Assembly: GCF_964019385.1 (NCBI RefSeq) | Contig: NC_088654.1 | Span: 5,229,597-5,293,596 of the forward strand | DNA from: Sycon ciliatum | Taxonomy: Eukaryota; Porifera; Calcarea; Leucosolenida; Sycettidae | DNA length: 64,000 nt | Reading direction: 5' to 3' | Part shown: positions 44,473-56,262 of the stretch, piece by piece | How positions within the stretch are numbered: position 1 is the first letter of the stretch | Layout: the number at the start of each line of letters is the position of its first letter | The notes under the pieces: generated by a model | Database searches by the model: none | Told to the model about the DNA's origin: nothing | The model's input: the letters and a program-made list of their open reading frames with translations, nothing else | Position numbers and translations under genes: made by a program

Positions 44473-46161
44473 TTGGCCGTAGTGTTTGCGCTAAAGACCT
44501 GGTGCATCTACCTCTTTCAACACTTTGAGGTCATTACAGACAACATGGCGGTAGTTTATCTGAAAACAAAACCAAGCATTACAAAGAGAGAGGCGCGATG
44601 GGTTGAATTCCTAGCTGACTATGACTACACAGTCCGTCACAGACCCGGCAGAGAGAACCCTGCAGATCCCCTTTCGCGTCGCCCAGATCTCCATGAGAGT
44701 AACCTCGTGGAGAATGCAGTACCACGTTTGAATGCTATTGAGCATGCTTTAGCAATGAATGATGACGTGTCCAATACAATATCAGATGCCTACCAGAGAG
44801 ACAAAGAGCTAACTCCCATCATAGAAAGATTGAAGCATTCTCTCCGAGATAATTTGCATGATCGCTATTATTGGGACGCATCCACTGATCGCTTGTACCT
44901 CAAGCCATCCCCCAATAACCGGTTGTGCATACCACAGGGCGGTGTCCGGTTAAAGCTCATTCAAGAACACCATGAGTGTGCAACGGCTGGCCACCCGGGT
45001 CGTGATCGAACGTACTTCCGCCTAGCACGTTTTTTCTACTGGCCCCGAATGGGTCTCGATATCAAGAGATTTGTCAAAACCTGTGATCTCTGCCAGCGAA
45101 CGAAGGGAGGTCAGCCACGAACAGGGCTTCTCCAGTCACTTCCAATACCTAATAGTTCTTGGCAGGATATCTCAATGAATTTTATTGTTGGATTGCCCCT
45201 TACTTCTCGTGGCTTCAACGCAATCTACACCTTTGTGGACCGACTTACGAAATGCGTACGTCTTGTTCCAACAAACTCGAAGATTGATGCTAAGGGCAGC
45301 GCTCAACTGTACATTCAAAACGTGTTTTGTCTGCACGGGCTGAGCTCGACCATTGTTTCCGATCGCGATCCACGATTCACTGCAGCTTTTTTCAAAGAAG
45401 TTTTCTCTCAGCTAGGAACTAAATTGGCATTCAGCACTGCTAACCACCCTCAAACGGATGGTTTGACAGAGAAAGTTAACCGGCAAGTGGGAGATGTTCT
45501 AAGAGCATTTGTGAACTTGAGACAGGACAATTGGGATTCGCTTCTACCACTCTGCGAGTTTGCAATAAATAGTTCACAACAGTCATCTGTAGCTAATACA
45601 CCGTTCTATCTGAACTATGGGTTTGACCCTAAGTCCCCGCCCGAATTCATTATTACGGGAGGGGAAAGGAGTGATTCGGTCGATTGGCTTCATGAGCAGG
45701 AAGCCGCACTAAGGATAGCTCGAGATGCAATGCTCGATGCCAAGGCAAGACAAGCTCTATACGCAGACCAGACGAGAACGCCCAGTGATTTGAAGGTTGG
45801 TGATAGCGTTCTTGTCTACAGAGACTTTCTACTGACCCCGGAAGCTCGTGGCCAGTCCTCTCGGAAGTTGCAGCCCAAGTGGTGTGGTCCGTATCGTATC
45901 CAGGCTAAGATTGGAGCGAATGCTTTTCGCTTGGAACTACACCGTGAACTTCGCTGCCATCCCGTGTTTAATGTCACTGCTCTTAAACGCTACGAAGAGA
46001 ACACGATTCCTGGAAGACACCAACCCCCGCCTCCGCCCTTCACAGATCTAGATGGACACACACGCGATGTTGTCGAAGCCGTTTTGAATCACCGACACCG
46101 CAGTGGTGAGCAACACTTCCTGGTGCATTGGAAGGGTTACCCCAGCAGCGAAGCTACGTAG
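44473..46161 (+). pseudogene. Gypsy pol: RNase H end, integrase, chromodomain start
   Basis: The 562-codon frame begins with the RNase H remainder (VVFALKTW, DPLSRR), then the integrase zinc finger (HHECATAGHPG ... CDLCQRTKG, about 166-211). In the catalytic core the first Asp is Asn236 (ISMNFIVGLP), while Asp297 and Glu333 are present with the usual 35-residue spacing. A chromodomain starts near 520 (VEAVLNHRHRSG, FLVHWKGYP) and is cut by TAG at 46159, where Trp is expected. The reading continues to about 46245. The chromodomain identifies a chromovirus. Confidence 0.85.
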
Positions 46162-46428
46162 GAGGCCGCTGGCAACCTATGTGATGAGTCTGGTCGGAAT
46201 ATTAAACCGCTGCAGAACTATCTAGCCTCACAACGACAGCAGCCTTGATCTAACTGGGCTGAGCCATATGCATCTCTTACTGAGATAGTTAATAATATGT
46301 TATAGACTGATATAGTTTTGCGTCATCTCCTTGTGAGAGTGATGAAGTTGAGTTGGATTACACTTCAATGTGGTTATGCATGTGCATGAGTGATTATTTA
46401 ATATTCCCCTTTCCACAATTGCATCTCC

Positions 46429-46898
46429 TAACTGGATTATAAAATCTTGTAGGACGCATCACGCAGCTTCATAAGTAAAAAATTGGTTGTGAGCAACACT
46501 GGCTCACACTCAAATAACTGCTTTTCACCAGAAAAATATTATATTTCAACGTTTCGGTCATGAAATAACCATCATCAGGAATGAAGTGGGCACACCGGTT
46601 AGGATGGGTTAATATACGAGGAGCGCTGCAAACTGATAACAAATCACACCTGCATGCACTATGACGAGAGAGAGAACAAAAGGACAAAACATCACCAAAA
46701 AAACCCCAGGTATAGAAATAACGCAATACGCGACAACTCTAAAAATGGCACAGGTACAAGCAACAAACAGAATGTACATGTGCACTAGATGATGGTTATT
46801 TCATGACCGAAACGTTGAAATATAATATTTTTCTGGTGAAAAGCAGTTATTTGAGTGTGAGCCAGTGTTGCTCACAACCAATTTTTTAACTGGATTAT
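46429..46898. mobile_element. Penelope-like foldback in the Gypsy 3' noncoding region
   Basis: TAACTGGATTAT (46429-46440, again 46887-46898) is the probable 12-bp duplication. A 35-bp tail (46441-46475) precedes symmetric 101-bp arms (46476-46576 and 46788-46888). The reverse complement of the tail reads ATGAAGCTGCGTGATGCGTC, closely matching the tail of the 13057-14506 element. This links the two despite unrelated arms. Confidence 0.75.
46547..46579 (-). ncRNA. hammerhead-like motif in the left arm
   Basis: On the minus strand: CCUGAUGAU, a GGU...ACC hairpin and GAAACGUUG, the same layout and same bulged U as at 13576. The right arm starts within this motif (GATGATGG at 46788), so only one copy is complete. 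Confidence 0.4.
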
Positions 46899-46940
46899 GT
46901 TATCTAATAGAACCTTGGGCTTCCTATGGGGCCGGGAGAG

Positions 46941-47098
46941 TGTAATAGTTTTACCTTGACACTTCTTGCTTGTCTTATGGTAACACCTTGTGTTCCTACT
47001 ATTCTCACTCCTGCGGTTCTCGCCTTTCTTTTGCTTATAACCTCTGGTTTGAACATCATTCGGGGAATTCTCCAATCAATCAAGTCTATACTGTTACA
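46941..47098 (+). repeat. Gypsy 3' LTR
   Basis: 158 bp, TGTAA...TTACA ends, preceded by a purine-rich tract. Differs from the 5' LTR at several positions and one indel, so the insertion is not recent. Confidence 0.85.
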
Positions 47099-48687
47099 GG
47101 CCAGCTGAACTGATGCCACGGATTTCAGCAGCGCAGCGGTGAGGCCGTCAAAGCGAATGCTGTTCACAGCCGGAGCATCACCGTTCCATGAAGTAACCGT
47201 TTTGATGTGACAAACATGACACTGTGTCAGTGAAACTGCCTCGTGACAACAAATCATTCCATTTCCATCTTGAGGAAGACTGACTGACTGCAACGCGGTA
47301 CAGATTGTTTAAATCATTTCATTTCAATTTAGTTGCAGTGAAGTGAAACACTGTGTACACTACATGTATGGTGGTGTGCCTGTGCGTCTTGAGTGTGCAC
47401 AAACGATCTTATTCCTCGTATTACTAATAGATTATTGTCCCCACCGTCACCTGTTCACAGGTCTTTGTGCGGATGGATTTTCTTTGAGCATCACATTCGT
47501 TGAGAACTTGGTAGTTGTGTGCTCCCATGCATCATTACGGTAATAAGCGTATCCTTGTGCTATCTATTTGTTGCAGGTGTGCTGATCTTCAGAAGCTTGC
47601 GGAACTGAGTGCTGCTGAACATTTGCATGGCCATAACCAATCGTGAAGCTTGCTATTGCGCTCTCAGCATGTGCTAGTATTATGCTGAATACTGCACTAT
47701 GTTACTCTCTTACACTACTACATGTATGTAAACCTGCGTGCATCCGCACACGGATGCATTCGTTTCGTATTATGATTTGTTATCCCCCTTGACTTCACGT
47801 GTAAATGGGTGGACGTTTGCATGGCTGTTGGGTTTGCGTGTGTATTGTGTCTCTACTCTTTTTTTGGTGTTTTCTTGGCATTGTATGAGTTTGTGTCTGT
47901 GTGTATGTGTGTGTGTGCGCGCGCCCTAACAATCTGTTGAAAACAAAATTAATAATTAATCCTTGGCTCTCCATTATTCTCTTTCGATTCTTGGTTTTTT
48001 CTTGGTATTTTCTTGGCGTTGTGTGGTTGTGTACATGTGTGTGTGTGCGTGAACAATAATTTGGCAACACTACATGATTGAGATATTGTAATTTGCAGCG
48101 TCTGCGAAGAGACCACTTGATTTGAGGATGGTGTTCGTAGGGTTTTTCATGGAATGAAGTGGCTGCAGTGGCTCCTCAATACTTATTTTTTTTATCTTGA
48201 GAAATGAACGATGTAAAGGATTAAAGGGGAGGGCTTTTTTATTCACTGCTTACAGCAGATCCTATGTCTAATTTCGAACTCTGGATAGGAGATGCCTAAT
48301 TGGCCGGACTTTATACAGGGGTGTTGTCTACATAAAGACTCCTTATAGTTTATTTCAAAGTTTGGACTCCATACAGTTGATTTTGGACCAACGGACTCTA
48401 TATAGGGGTGAAGCCAATTGGCTGGACTCTATGCAGGGAGTGATGCCCATCTAAACTTTGAGCTCACAGTTGATTCCAAGTTTGGACTCTGTACAGTGGA
48501 TTTTGGACCAATGTACTCTATATTGGGGTTAGACATCATATAGGGGCTAGGCGCTCTACTGAGTCCAACATATCTTTGGGAAAGGGCTATCACTCACTCG
48601 AAGCCTGGCTAAGCAATAGACAAACCCTCTTCTTCTCCAAACTGGTTGCTCGTTGTGTGAGTGTGGCATGCAGATGCTAGTGTTAAT

Positions 48688-49038
48688 GATATTGTTGTGA
48701 ACCCTCTAAGATTCTCTAAATTGTCAGGATCGTACGACCACACGGCACGAGGACAACACAATTTTCCTTTAGACAGTATATTTCACTTCATCGAATAATT
48801 AACAATGAACACTAATAACACGAACTATTTATAGCATGCAAAGACAGCGTACATGCAAACATACGCACATAAAACTAGACATAACAGCGTATACAGCAAA
48901 ACGCACACAGCGCATATAGCGTATGCCATGCAGCAACATCAGCGGTACGGCGGAGTCGAAATACAACATTTCAACGAATACAATGCCATAAGAGCGAAGG
49001 CCTTTCCCAATTGAGAACTGGTGGTTTGCAACAGATAT
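48688..49038 (-). mobile_element. solo BEL/Pao LTR
   Basis: A 341-bp LTR (48693-49033) with TGTTG...CAACA ends is flanked by GATAT on both sides. It is about 95 percent similar to the LTRs of the element at 55834-61504. It was left by recombination between the two LTRs of an earlier insertion. Confidence 0.9.
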
Positions 49039-49944
49039 ATTAACACAGAAGGCGCATGCTCTGTTCCCAACCAACTCTCACGCGCTCATTGTTCTCCAAA
49101 TTCCACTATTCCTGATTTCAGTTCTTGCTGTGTCTGCATTGGCAGTGGAATTCTTTCTCAACCCACCCAACCACTACACTATTGTCATCATCCTGTTTCC
49201 TATTCTAGTTCCCTCCTGTTGATATACACAAGCATACCGGACTACAAGAACTACACCGATGCCGTCTACGGACGAAACTCTGTTAATACACGGAGGGGAG
49301 TTAACCTTGCTTATCAGGCTCCTCATACGGCTCATTCAGCCTCTCACACTCAGACGGCTCACTCAGCCTCGGCTAACTCAGCCTCTCAATACTGCTCACT
49401 CAGCCTCCGCAGCCTGGCCCTGCCCGGCTGCCTGCATACTGCTTACAAAACCGGCCCAGTTGCCATACTCACTGCTATAAGCTGTCACTCATTTTGGCGC
49501 CTTGCAAAGCAATTGACAAACCCTCCTATTCCACAAACTGGTTGCTCGTTGTGTGAGTGCGGCATGCAGATGCTTGTGTTAACAATGGCTTTTTAGATGA
49601 AAATATTCCAGAAAATCACGAAACATTTGTCAGTTTTCTGTCTCATGCACGCTTCGTATGTGGATAACCAATTTCGTACACAATTCCCAAATCTTGTCAG
49701 CATTATCTTCCAAGGTTTAGGTTAAGGTCATCTGCTTTCAATCGCTGTGACAAGGCTACAGTTGAATCACGATACATATTCTTCTACAAATACACATGCA
49801 GGCAACGTGCACACCCAAAATTGACAACTGACCGCAGGCAGAACATAAATTTTATGTTCGTGAAACTATTACAAACCTATAGCTTAGTGTATACTTCTGC
49901 AGTCAAATCTTGCATTTCTCGTCGCCATTGTTAAGATCTGCAAG

Positions 49945-50390
49945 TACAACATAAATTGCACTGGTTAAAGGAGGACAAGTACACCAAACCGAAACAAAAC
50001 AAAAACATTACGAACGTATGGGTGGGTTTCTACAAACAAACAATAACGTGTTCACGAAGATCACGAGTAACACTTTTCACAAGCGTAATGCATTGAGCAG
50101 TCTGAAATTAGGATTGGGTAGTATGAAATACTTGGAACTGAAAACACTCGGGTATATTCGAGAGTTCACAAGTACAACATAAATTACACTGGTTAAAGGA
50201 GGACAAGTACACCAAACCGAAACAAAACAAAAACATTACGAACGTATGGGTGGGTTTCTACAAACAAACAATAACGTGTTCATGAAGATCACGAGGTAAC
50301 ACAAGCGTAATGCATTGAGCAGTCTGAAATTATGATTGCGTAGCATGAAATACTTGGAACTGAAAACACTCGGGTATATTCGAGAGTTCA
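49945..50390. repeat. two tandem 229-bp-type units 3' of copy 6
   Basis: The same unit as at 169-848, with two copies, the second shortened by a few bases. Confidence 0.85.
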
Positions 50391-50404
50391 CAATGCCCAG
50401 TTTA

Positions 50405-51391
50405 TTATGAAGTGCCTTCACGCAAAACATTGAGATAACATGCAAACGGATTCTGGTCCAGACGTACAGACTGGATGTTGAAAAAGCGACGCAACGACAG
50501 CACCTGAGCGCACATTCCAAATCCCGGTTTTTTCTTTAGCAATAATTCTAGTCTAGCATAGGTATCTTGAACTTCTCCAATAAAGCAGGAAATTTCTTCC
50601 TCGTGGTCCTTGTACTGCCCTGATGTCCGTTGTGTCTGACAATCAACATCAGTACACGAGTATCCACGTGCGCTGCTCGTCAGACGGGAATGATCGATCG
50701 AAGAAGATTTGTAAATGATTTCGGTTCCTGGTCCTAACCATTTGTCCAAAAACTTCGGCACGCAAGTAAGGTCACCTACACTATCCTCCATAGTCACTGC
50801 AAAGTGACTGTTCATCTCCACCGCAATAAGAATCGTACTTCCGGTTTTTGGCTTATAAACTTCAAAATACACTGGATGTATAAGTCCTAACTTCAAATTC
50901 TTTTCAAGCGGTCCGAGGCTTTTGATAAGTATCCAGTCATATAATCTATACGGATATCTCGGTTTGAGCTCAACTTTCGACGAGGCTGGTAGGTTAAACA
51001 ACTTGAAGAAGCCTAGCACCATCTCCATGGGAGTTCCTTGGACACCGGAAAGATTCGATTCATCTAGGATGGGCCATGTAGAGTTGCAACACCAGCATTT
51101 CCATCGATACCCACCTTTTGAGTTTGCATGAACATATAATCTTGCTGATCGTTCGCATCGGTTACATTGTCTTTCATTACGAATCACCTTCCTTCTCGCC
51201 AAGAAGCGTAGCAATGACTGGTTGTCCTGTATATTTTCCGCAAGGTCTGTCCAAGAATACACTTCCTTCTTCCACTGCTCATCGTCCAGTGTCATACCTG
51301 GTTGCACAATCCGGGTTCCCGCTAGACGTGCATTGGCTGCTACTCCTCCAGACGCACCGGCAGAAGCTGAGTCACTGACACTTGACTCCAT
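50405..51391 (-). CDS. Merlin/IS1595-like transposase-derived protein, catalytically dead (copy 6, subtype A)
   Basis: A 328-codon frame from the ATG at 51391, with zinc ribbon CNRC...CWCC. It is nearly identical to copies 1 and 5 and has the same Phe/Lys/Ser at the catalytic positions. A few amino-acid changes (YKPK for FKPK, MTLDDEQ for MILDDEQ) are private to this copy. The AATAAA overlapping the stop lies at 50401-50406. It sits in the overlap of SD1 and SD2, so it is paralogous to both copies 1 and 5. Confidence 0.72.
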   Translation of the reverse strand: MESSVSDSASAGASGGVAANARLAGTRIVQPGMTLDDEQWKKEVYSWTDLAENIQDNQSLLRFLARRKVIRNERQCNRCERSARLYVHANSKGGYRWKCWCCNSTWPILDESNLSGVQGTPMEMVLGFFKLFNLPASSKVELKPRYPYRLYDWILIKSLGPLEKNLKLGLIHPVYFEVYKPKTGSTILIAVEMNSHFAVTMEDSVGDLTCVPKFLDKWLGPGTEIIYKSSSIDHSRLTSSARGYSCTDVDCQTQRTSGQYKDHEEEISCFIGEVQDTYARLELLLKKKPGFGMCAQVLSLRRFFNIQSVRLDQNPFACYLNVLREGTS

Positions 51392-51637
51392 CTTGGCAGA
51401 CGACGGTGCCACATTGAACGTAAACAAAGTTCCATTTACCTGCCAACAAAGGCTTTGGACCAGTTATTGTGTGGCATGCAGTTTATACAAGTCCCTTCGT
51501 GATGACATAATTCACCAACGTGATGATTTTGTCACTTACTATTACGATATTGTTCAACTAGCAATGTCACCAGGGGCAGAGTAACAGTAGGACAGATAAT
51601 ACCGCTCGCGATCTTGGCGCTTGAATTTGCATTTTTA

Positions 51638-51644
51638 TTATATA
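51638..51644 (-). promoter_or_regulatory. TATA-like box upstream of copy 6
   Basis: TATATAA on the minus strand, about 247 bp from the ATG. Confidence 0.35.
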
Positions 51645-52785
51645 CACGTAAGCGTATATATCATTATTTAGTGCGAATCAACACACCATCAACAATCAAC
51701 ACAAAGTGCAACAAAGTGCGAATCAACACACCATTGTGAGGGTCACGTTCTAATCCTCACAATTCGTCTATCTTCCAAAATGTGATCGATTAGAGGGTCC
51801 CACCGCAAATGCAATTTTCTCAACCGTTTTAAACCCCCCATTCCTACCTAATATTTTACTACAAAATGTGTGTTCTGAAGTATTCAATGCGAAACTTCCA
51901 TCATTGGTCAAATTTGACAATAAAACGTATAATATGTAGCACACATCGTGTGCAGGCGAATATTGGACTCTGTTAAAACTCCTTGTCTGCTTCCAAAATT
52001 CTAGCCAAGCCTACTCATTCGGCGTAACTTTGTCGATAGTAATACACTACACTGGTTTATCACCTTGATTAAATTTATCTACCATTCAGTGATGTCCTCT
52101 AGCTGAAGACCATCGCGAGAGAATGCTCTCAGAGACACTAAACAATTCCAGTGATGATGTGCGCATGCTCAGAAAGCATGTACTTCATGACTACTCGCGT
52201 TGTATAAGATGAACTCCTCATTGAGATCTTAGATATTATTTATATTTTAGCAAATGAAAGGGAGGGGGCGTTAGCCAGGTATGGCAAGAGAAGGAAAAAT
52301 AATGAAAGAAGGAATGAACATATAATCGGAAGCATCAGCGGTGTGAAATGCATCACTATGTTTTCCACATTGTAGAGTGGCGAGATAACTATCTTTATTG
52401 GATATTGTCTGCATTTCCATCAGCAGCTTGAGCCAGTACGAATTATTATGCAGAAAGGGTAGGAGATTTGGTAAATCTTGTTGACAAGGATCTGGGAGGT
52501 ACTATGCCATTGCCAGTGTCCAGTGCGAAATAATCGAATTATGCTTGCTGTGATGTTCAGGGACAATGTGCAGTTTAATACGATGGACCAGAACGCATGG
52601 CTGTTTCTACGACAGGATAGAAGGAAAAGGCCAAACTATACTTGCAAATTCAAAATGTAATCTAGAGCCGAGTAATAGTCCGGCGATAGTTCGCGATATT
52701 GTCGCTGGATTTGGCATTTTCGCATTACACTTGTGAAATTAGTGCGAATGGGCAAGGTTTTATGATGGTCCGTGCTAATCCTGTC

Positions 52786-53462
52786 AGCTTTTCTATTATT
52801 GTGTTCACATGGCGGTACCTAACGACACCGCTATTCAGACACGTTGTCTACGTAGCTACGTAAGTTTCTACGTAAGATGCTCGGTACCTGGTCCTGGACC
52901 AGGGAGCTGCTCCATGGCCTACGCTCGTACCATCGCGCGGCCGGCTGGCCGCATGCGTGTGCATTGCAGACTTTTTGTTGTTGGCTTTTCGGATGTGCAT
53001 GCACGAGGAACTACAAACAACTGTACTACTTCCTTCTTTGGAACTGCTTCTTGCATGAGCAATTTCACACAAAACCTCACAATAATCACACACAGGATGA
53101 AAAGCTAGAAGACCTTTTCCCTTCGTGATCCTCTTTCCCATGCATGCGTGTTGGTGCAGTACAAGTACAGTGTCAGACTAAACAAGTGTTGAAAGCAGTA
53201 TTTACATGTAATAATAATAATATCTTTATTAGGATGGCCCAGAGGCTTGTCGCCTATTTGATTGTCAAGTGTTGTGATTATTGTGAGGTTTTGTGTGAAA
53301 TTTTAATTTTCGGCAATCACATTTCGTTAATTTCTTACTTTTTAGACGGAGTCCAAGCCAGTTTGGAAGCAATTTTATAAATTTTCTATAGCCTATGCCG
53401 GACCCAGGACTAGAACACAATAACTTTTTTTAGAAAGCTGCCATAAATCAGTTTTTATTGCT
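52786..53462. other. extra segment absent from SD1 left copy
   Basis: SD1 left runs straight from 3248 to 3255 where this copy has about 680 extra bases. Inside, a perfect 30-bp inverted repeat (AATTTCACACAAAACCTCAC... near 53068 and its complement near 53274) encloses about 180 bp. An ATAATAATATCTTTATTA phrase sits near 53213. No clear target duplication was found. Confidence 0.6.
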
Positions 53463-53483
53463 ATAATGTATCTATCTCAGCAG

Positions 53484-53786
53484 TCAAAGCGTCTGTGGAG
53501 GCGGCGGACCAACAACCAGGAGTACGCGCTGACCTGATCCATCAGGGTCCATGCCAGATCGTACAGTAGCGCAAGAAAGAGGTGCAACCTCTGCATCACC
53601 GAAAACAAAAGAAGAAGAATCACTGCTGAAAATGACGAAATGTTGAATAAGTGAAGCCAGATCATGGGAGCGTTGTCGACACTGTAACCAGAACAGACTC
53701 GCTAACTTCACGGTCACAACGTGAAACGGTAAGGTGTGACCACTGGTATGTGTGATCGTACCTTCATCATCATGCATGAATCTCAC
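53484..53786 (-). CDS. short repeat-borne reading frame, second copy
   Basis: The 100-codon counterpart of 3272-3574, with about 12 differences. In this copy the FGDAEVA segment agrees with the diverged third copy at 23649-23843, so this may be the less altered form. Function unknown. Confidence 0.2.
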   Translation of the reverse strand: MRFMHDDEGTITHTSGHTLPFHVVTVKLASLFWLQCRQRSHDLASLIQHFVIFSSDSSSFVFGDAEVAPLSCATVRSGMDPDGSGQRVLLVVGPPPPQTL

Positions 53787-54602
53787 TCCTCAACCCTACC
53801 CTGTTCACCATTAAATATATTTTATAGACTGAACATGATGTATGTAGAGAATTGTGCCCTGAAATTCTTTACCTTGAATTGGATATGACTTTAGTTTACC
53901 TTGTACAATTTTCACCATCTTGGCCATACTGAAAAAACGCTGACGAAGGGACACGATGAGCCCAAACTCGGCTCTACCAGTAGTGCTAGACCAGGGCTGC
54001 AAGGCGTTTCAGCGCAGGGCTCGCGCTCTTAATCGATCTCAATCCGCCATTTCACTTTCCTTGCCCGTATGTAGCTGAAATTTGCTGAAGGCACTCGCGG
54101 GAACCACTGTTCAGATTTGAACGAGTAAAACCTGATACAGATTTTATTTAATGGACTCTCCACACCACCTCTAACTGCTAACTCTCGCCTTCAAATATCG
54201 CGTTTTCTTTCTACTGTGCGCCTTGTGCGCCTTGCTGTGTGTTTGAGGATATCTTATAATGATCCGTACAGGATCGATTCAGCTGGTCTTTGGATACTCT
54301 TCTAGAAAAATTCGAATAAAAAAGAATAATAACAATTAAAAACATTGAATTGTTTGAGGGAAAACAGAAACAGGAAATGTGTGAAAAACATTAACTGTCA
54401 TCACCAGGGTTCGAAGTAGGGACCTTCGCTTGGTTTATCACCTTAATGTCCTTTATCTACCATTCAGTGATGTCCTCTAGCTTAAGACCATCACAACAAA
54501 AAGAACAGAGAAAACAAACAAACCTTTCTAGTAATGACATGTGCATACTGAGATGCATGTACTCACATTGTGCATGTACTCTTCGTCGTCTTCTGCACGT
54601 GA

Positions 54603-55242
54603 TTACATCATTCCTCTGGCCGTAAAATTCAACAACTGCTTGCAAACATCCAGTAAGAGTTGCGTCATTTTTTTGCACGGAAAAAGTTGGTGGCGCAAGG
54701 AGAAGCTTGTCGTTTGGTATGACAAGTGATCACTGTTGTTTTTCCTTTTCAGAGTCAGCAGTGCACTTTGTTCTGCTGCATTGGGAGTAGCGTTGTAGTA
54801 GAAATAATTGCTGAGGAGACGTTGCGTGTGGGCGGGGGGGGGGAGCTCTCCCGCGCAGGTATGAGTTTGGACGTAGTTCAGTATGGTCGAGCGGAAAAAT
54901 GTTAAATTGTTTTTTTCAAGAGAACCCCAAAAGGAAGATGGGGGACATGTCCTCAGCGCAAGAAGAGGTGTTCTTCTATTTGCCGGTGTATAGTTTTTGT
55001 CAATTGCGAACGTAACTGACTGTTTTTCAAGCGCTTGTAAATTGAATATTTTCAAGACTCGAATTTGTGGCGTCAAGGGGTGATGGACCTCATCTTCTGG
55101 GATTCTGGCGTCACTACGCAATACTGCTCCAGGAACTCGTCTAAGGTGAGATAATTGCTGCTACCCACAGTTAATTGGGAACTCGTGGCCTGGCACGAGG
55201 AAAACATCGATGTAGTGAATGAGATTTTTGGTCTTTGACCAC
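54603..55242 (-). pseudogene. second copy of the 226-residue hypothetical frame, interrupted
   Basis: Collinear with 4352-5032. The ATG at 55242 is kept, but a TAG interrupts after about 28 codons and indels alter the segment near 54840 (G-run). The last 90 codons are well preserved. Confidence 0.3.
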
Positions 55243-55833
55243 ATGCTGGTGAGCTGATCTATTCACCTCTCACCGCTTTAAGAGCTGCATCTGCGCCTTG
55301 ATCCTGGAAGGTTGGTGGCGTTCCTACGGATGCGAAAAACTCGGCATCTATATAGATAAACCGAGTCTCACGCGAACCGTGGGATTTTGTTTTCAAATTT
55401 TATGATTTGCTCAACATGCCAGTTTCAATGTTGGTTTGATGGAGTTTTCACCGTAGCTTGTTCTTGTACGCTGTGGCGTCGCTCGCTTGTAATCCCACTA
55501 ATCATGTGATTTTTCGACCATTTGTTAGGGGTATACCAATTTCAAAGCTCTCTTCAGAATATTTTCCGCGGGATTTTCACAGTCGATCTACACCCCAAAG
55601 GAGACTTACCTGCCACAATGGTTTAAGTGTTCTCCCAATATCACTGGTAGTCGAGCAGGATATCCCTTTATTTGGAGAATTACCTGCAAATGGCTGAGTG
55701 CACGTAATATTCTCTTGATCAATGTGTCCAGGCTAAAGTTCACTCAGGAAACAATTCCGTTAATCACACACACACAGACCACGAACTTTGCACAAAAATT
55801 GAGAATAGATCGCGGACAGAACGTTAATGTTAG

Positions 55834-56173
55834 TGTTATGAACCCTCTAAGATTCTCTAAATTGTCAGGATCGTACGACCACACGGCACGAGGACAACTG
55901 TTTTCCTTTACACAGTATATTTCACTTCATCTGGTAATTAACAATGAACACTAATAACACCAGCTATTTATAGCATGCAAAAACAGCGTACATGCAAAAC
56001 ATAAGCAGATAAAACTGGACATAACAGCGTATACAGCAAAACGCACACAACGCATATAGCGTATGCCATGCAGCAACATCAGCGGTACGGCGGAGTCGAA
56101 ATACAACATTTCAACGAATACAATGCCATAAGCGCGAAGGCCTTTCCCAATTGAGAACTGGTGGTTTACAACA
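55834..56173 (-). repeat. BEL 3' LTR
   Basis: 340 bp. Differs from the 5' LTR at three positions (for example CTGGTAATT versus CTGATAATT). Confidence 0.95.
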
Positions 56174-56262
56174 TTCTCCCCACCAAAGGGCTTCTCACCG
56201 CCGTACAACAATGCACACAAGTCAAAAACGATCCGGGGCTCTGACTACGCGCCCAGAACGCG

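Larger units (their letters stand above)
39722..47098 (+). mobile_element. Ty3/Gypsy chromovirus, degenerate, with nested insertions
   Basis: The order is 5' LTR, primer site, gag, protease, reverse transcriptase, RNase H, integrase, chromodomain, purine tract (GGGGCCGGGAGAG before 46941) and 3' LTR (46941-47098, TGTAA...TTACA, 158 bp). The element is hit by a mariner-like element in the 5' LTR and Penelope-like foldbacks in RNase H and in the 3' noncoding region. The RT has lost its YxDD segment, and several stops interrupt pol. No target duplication is seen (GGTGGA on the left, GGCCA on the right), so the two flanks may come from different loci. Confidence 0.85.
47100..52615. repeat. segmental duplication SD2, right copy
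   Basis: Collinear with 32890-37965. It starts directly at the end of the Gypsy 3' LTR and contains the solo BEL LTR as an extra. Outside gene copy 6 and the named repeats it shows no gene. Confidence 0.9.
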
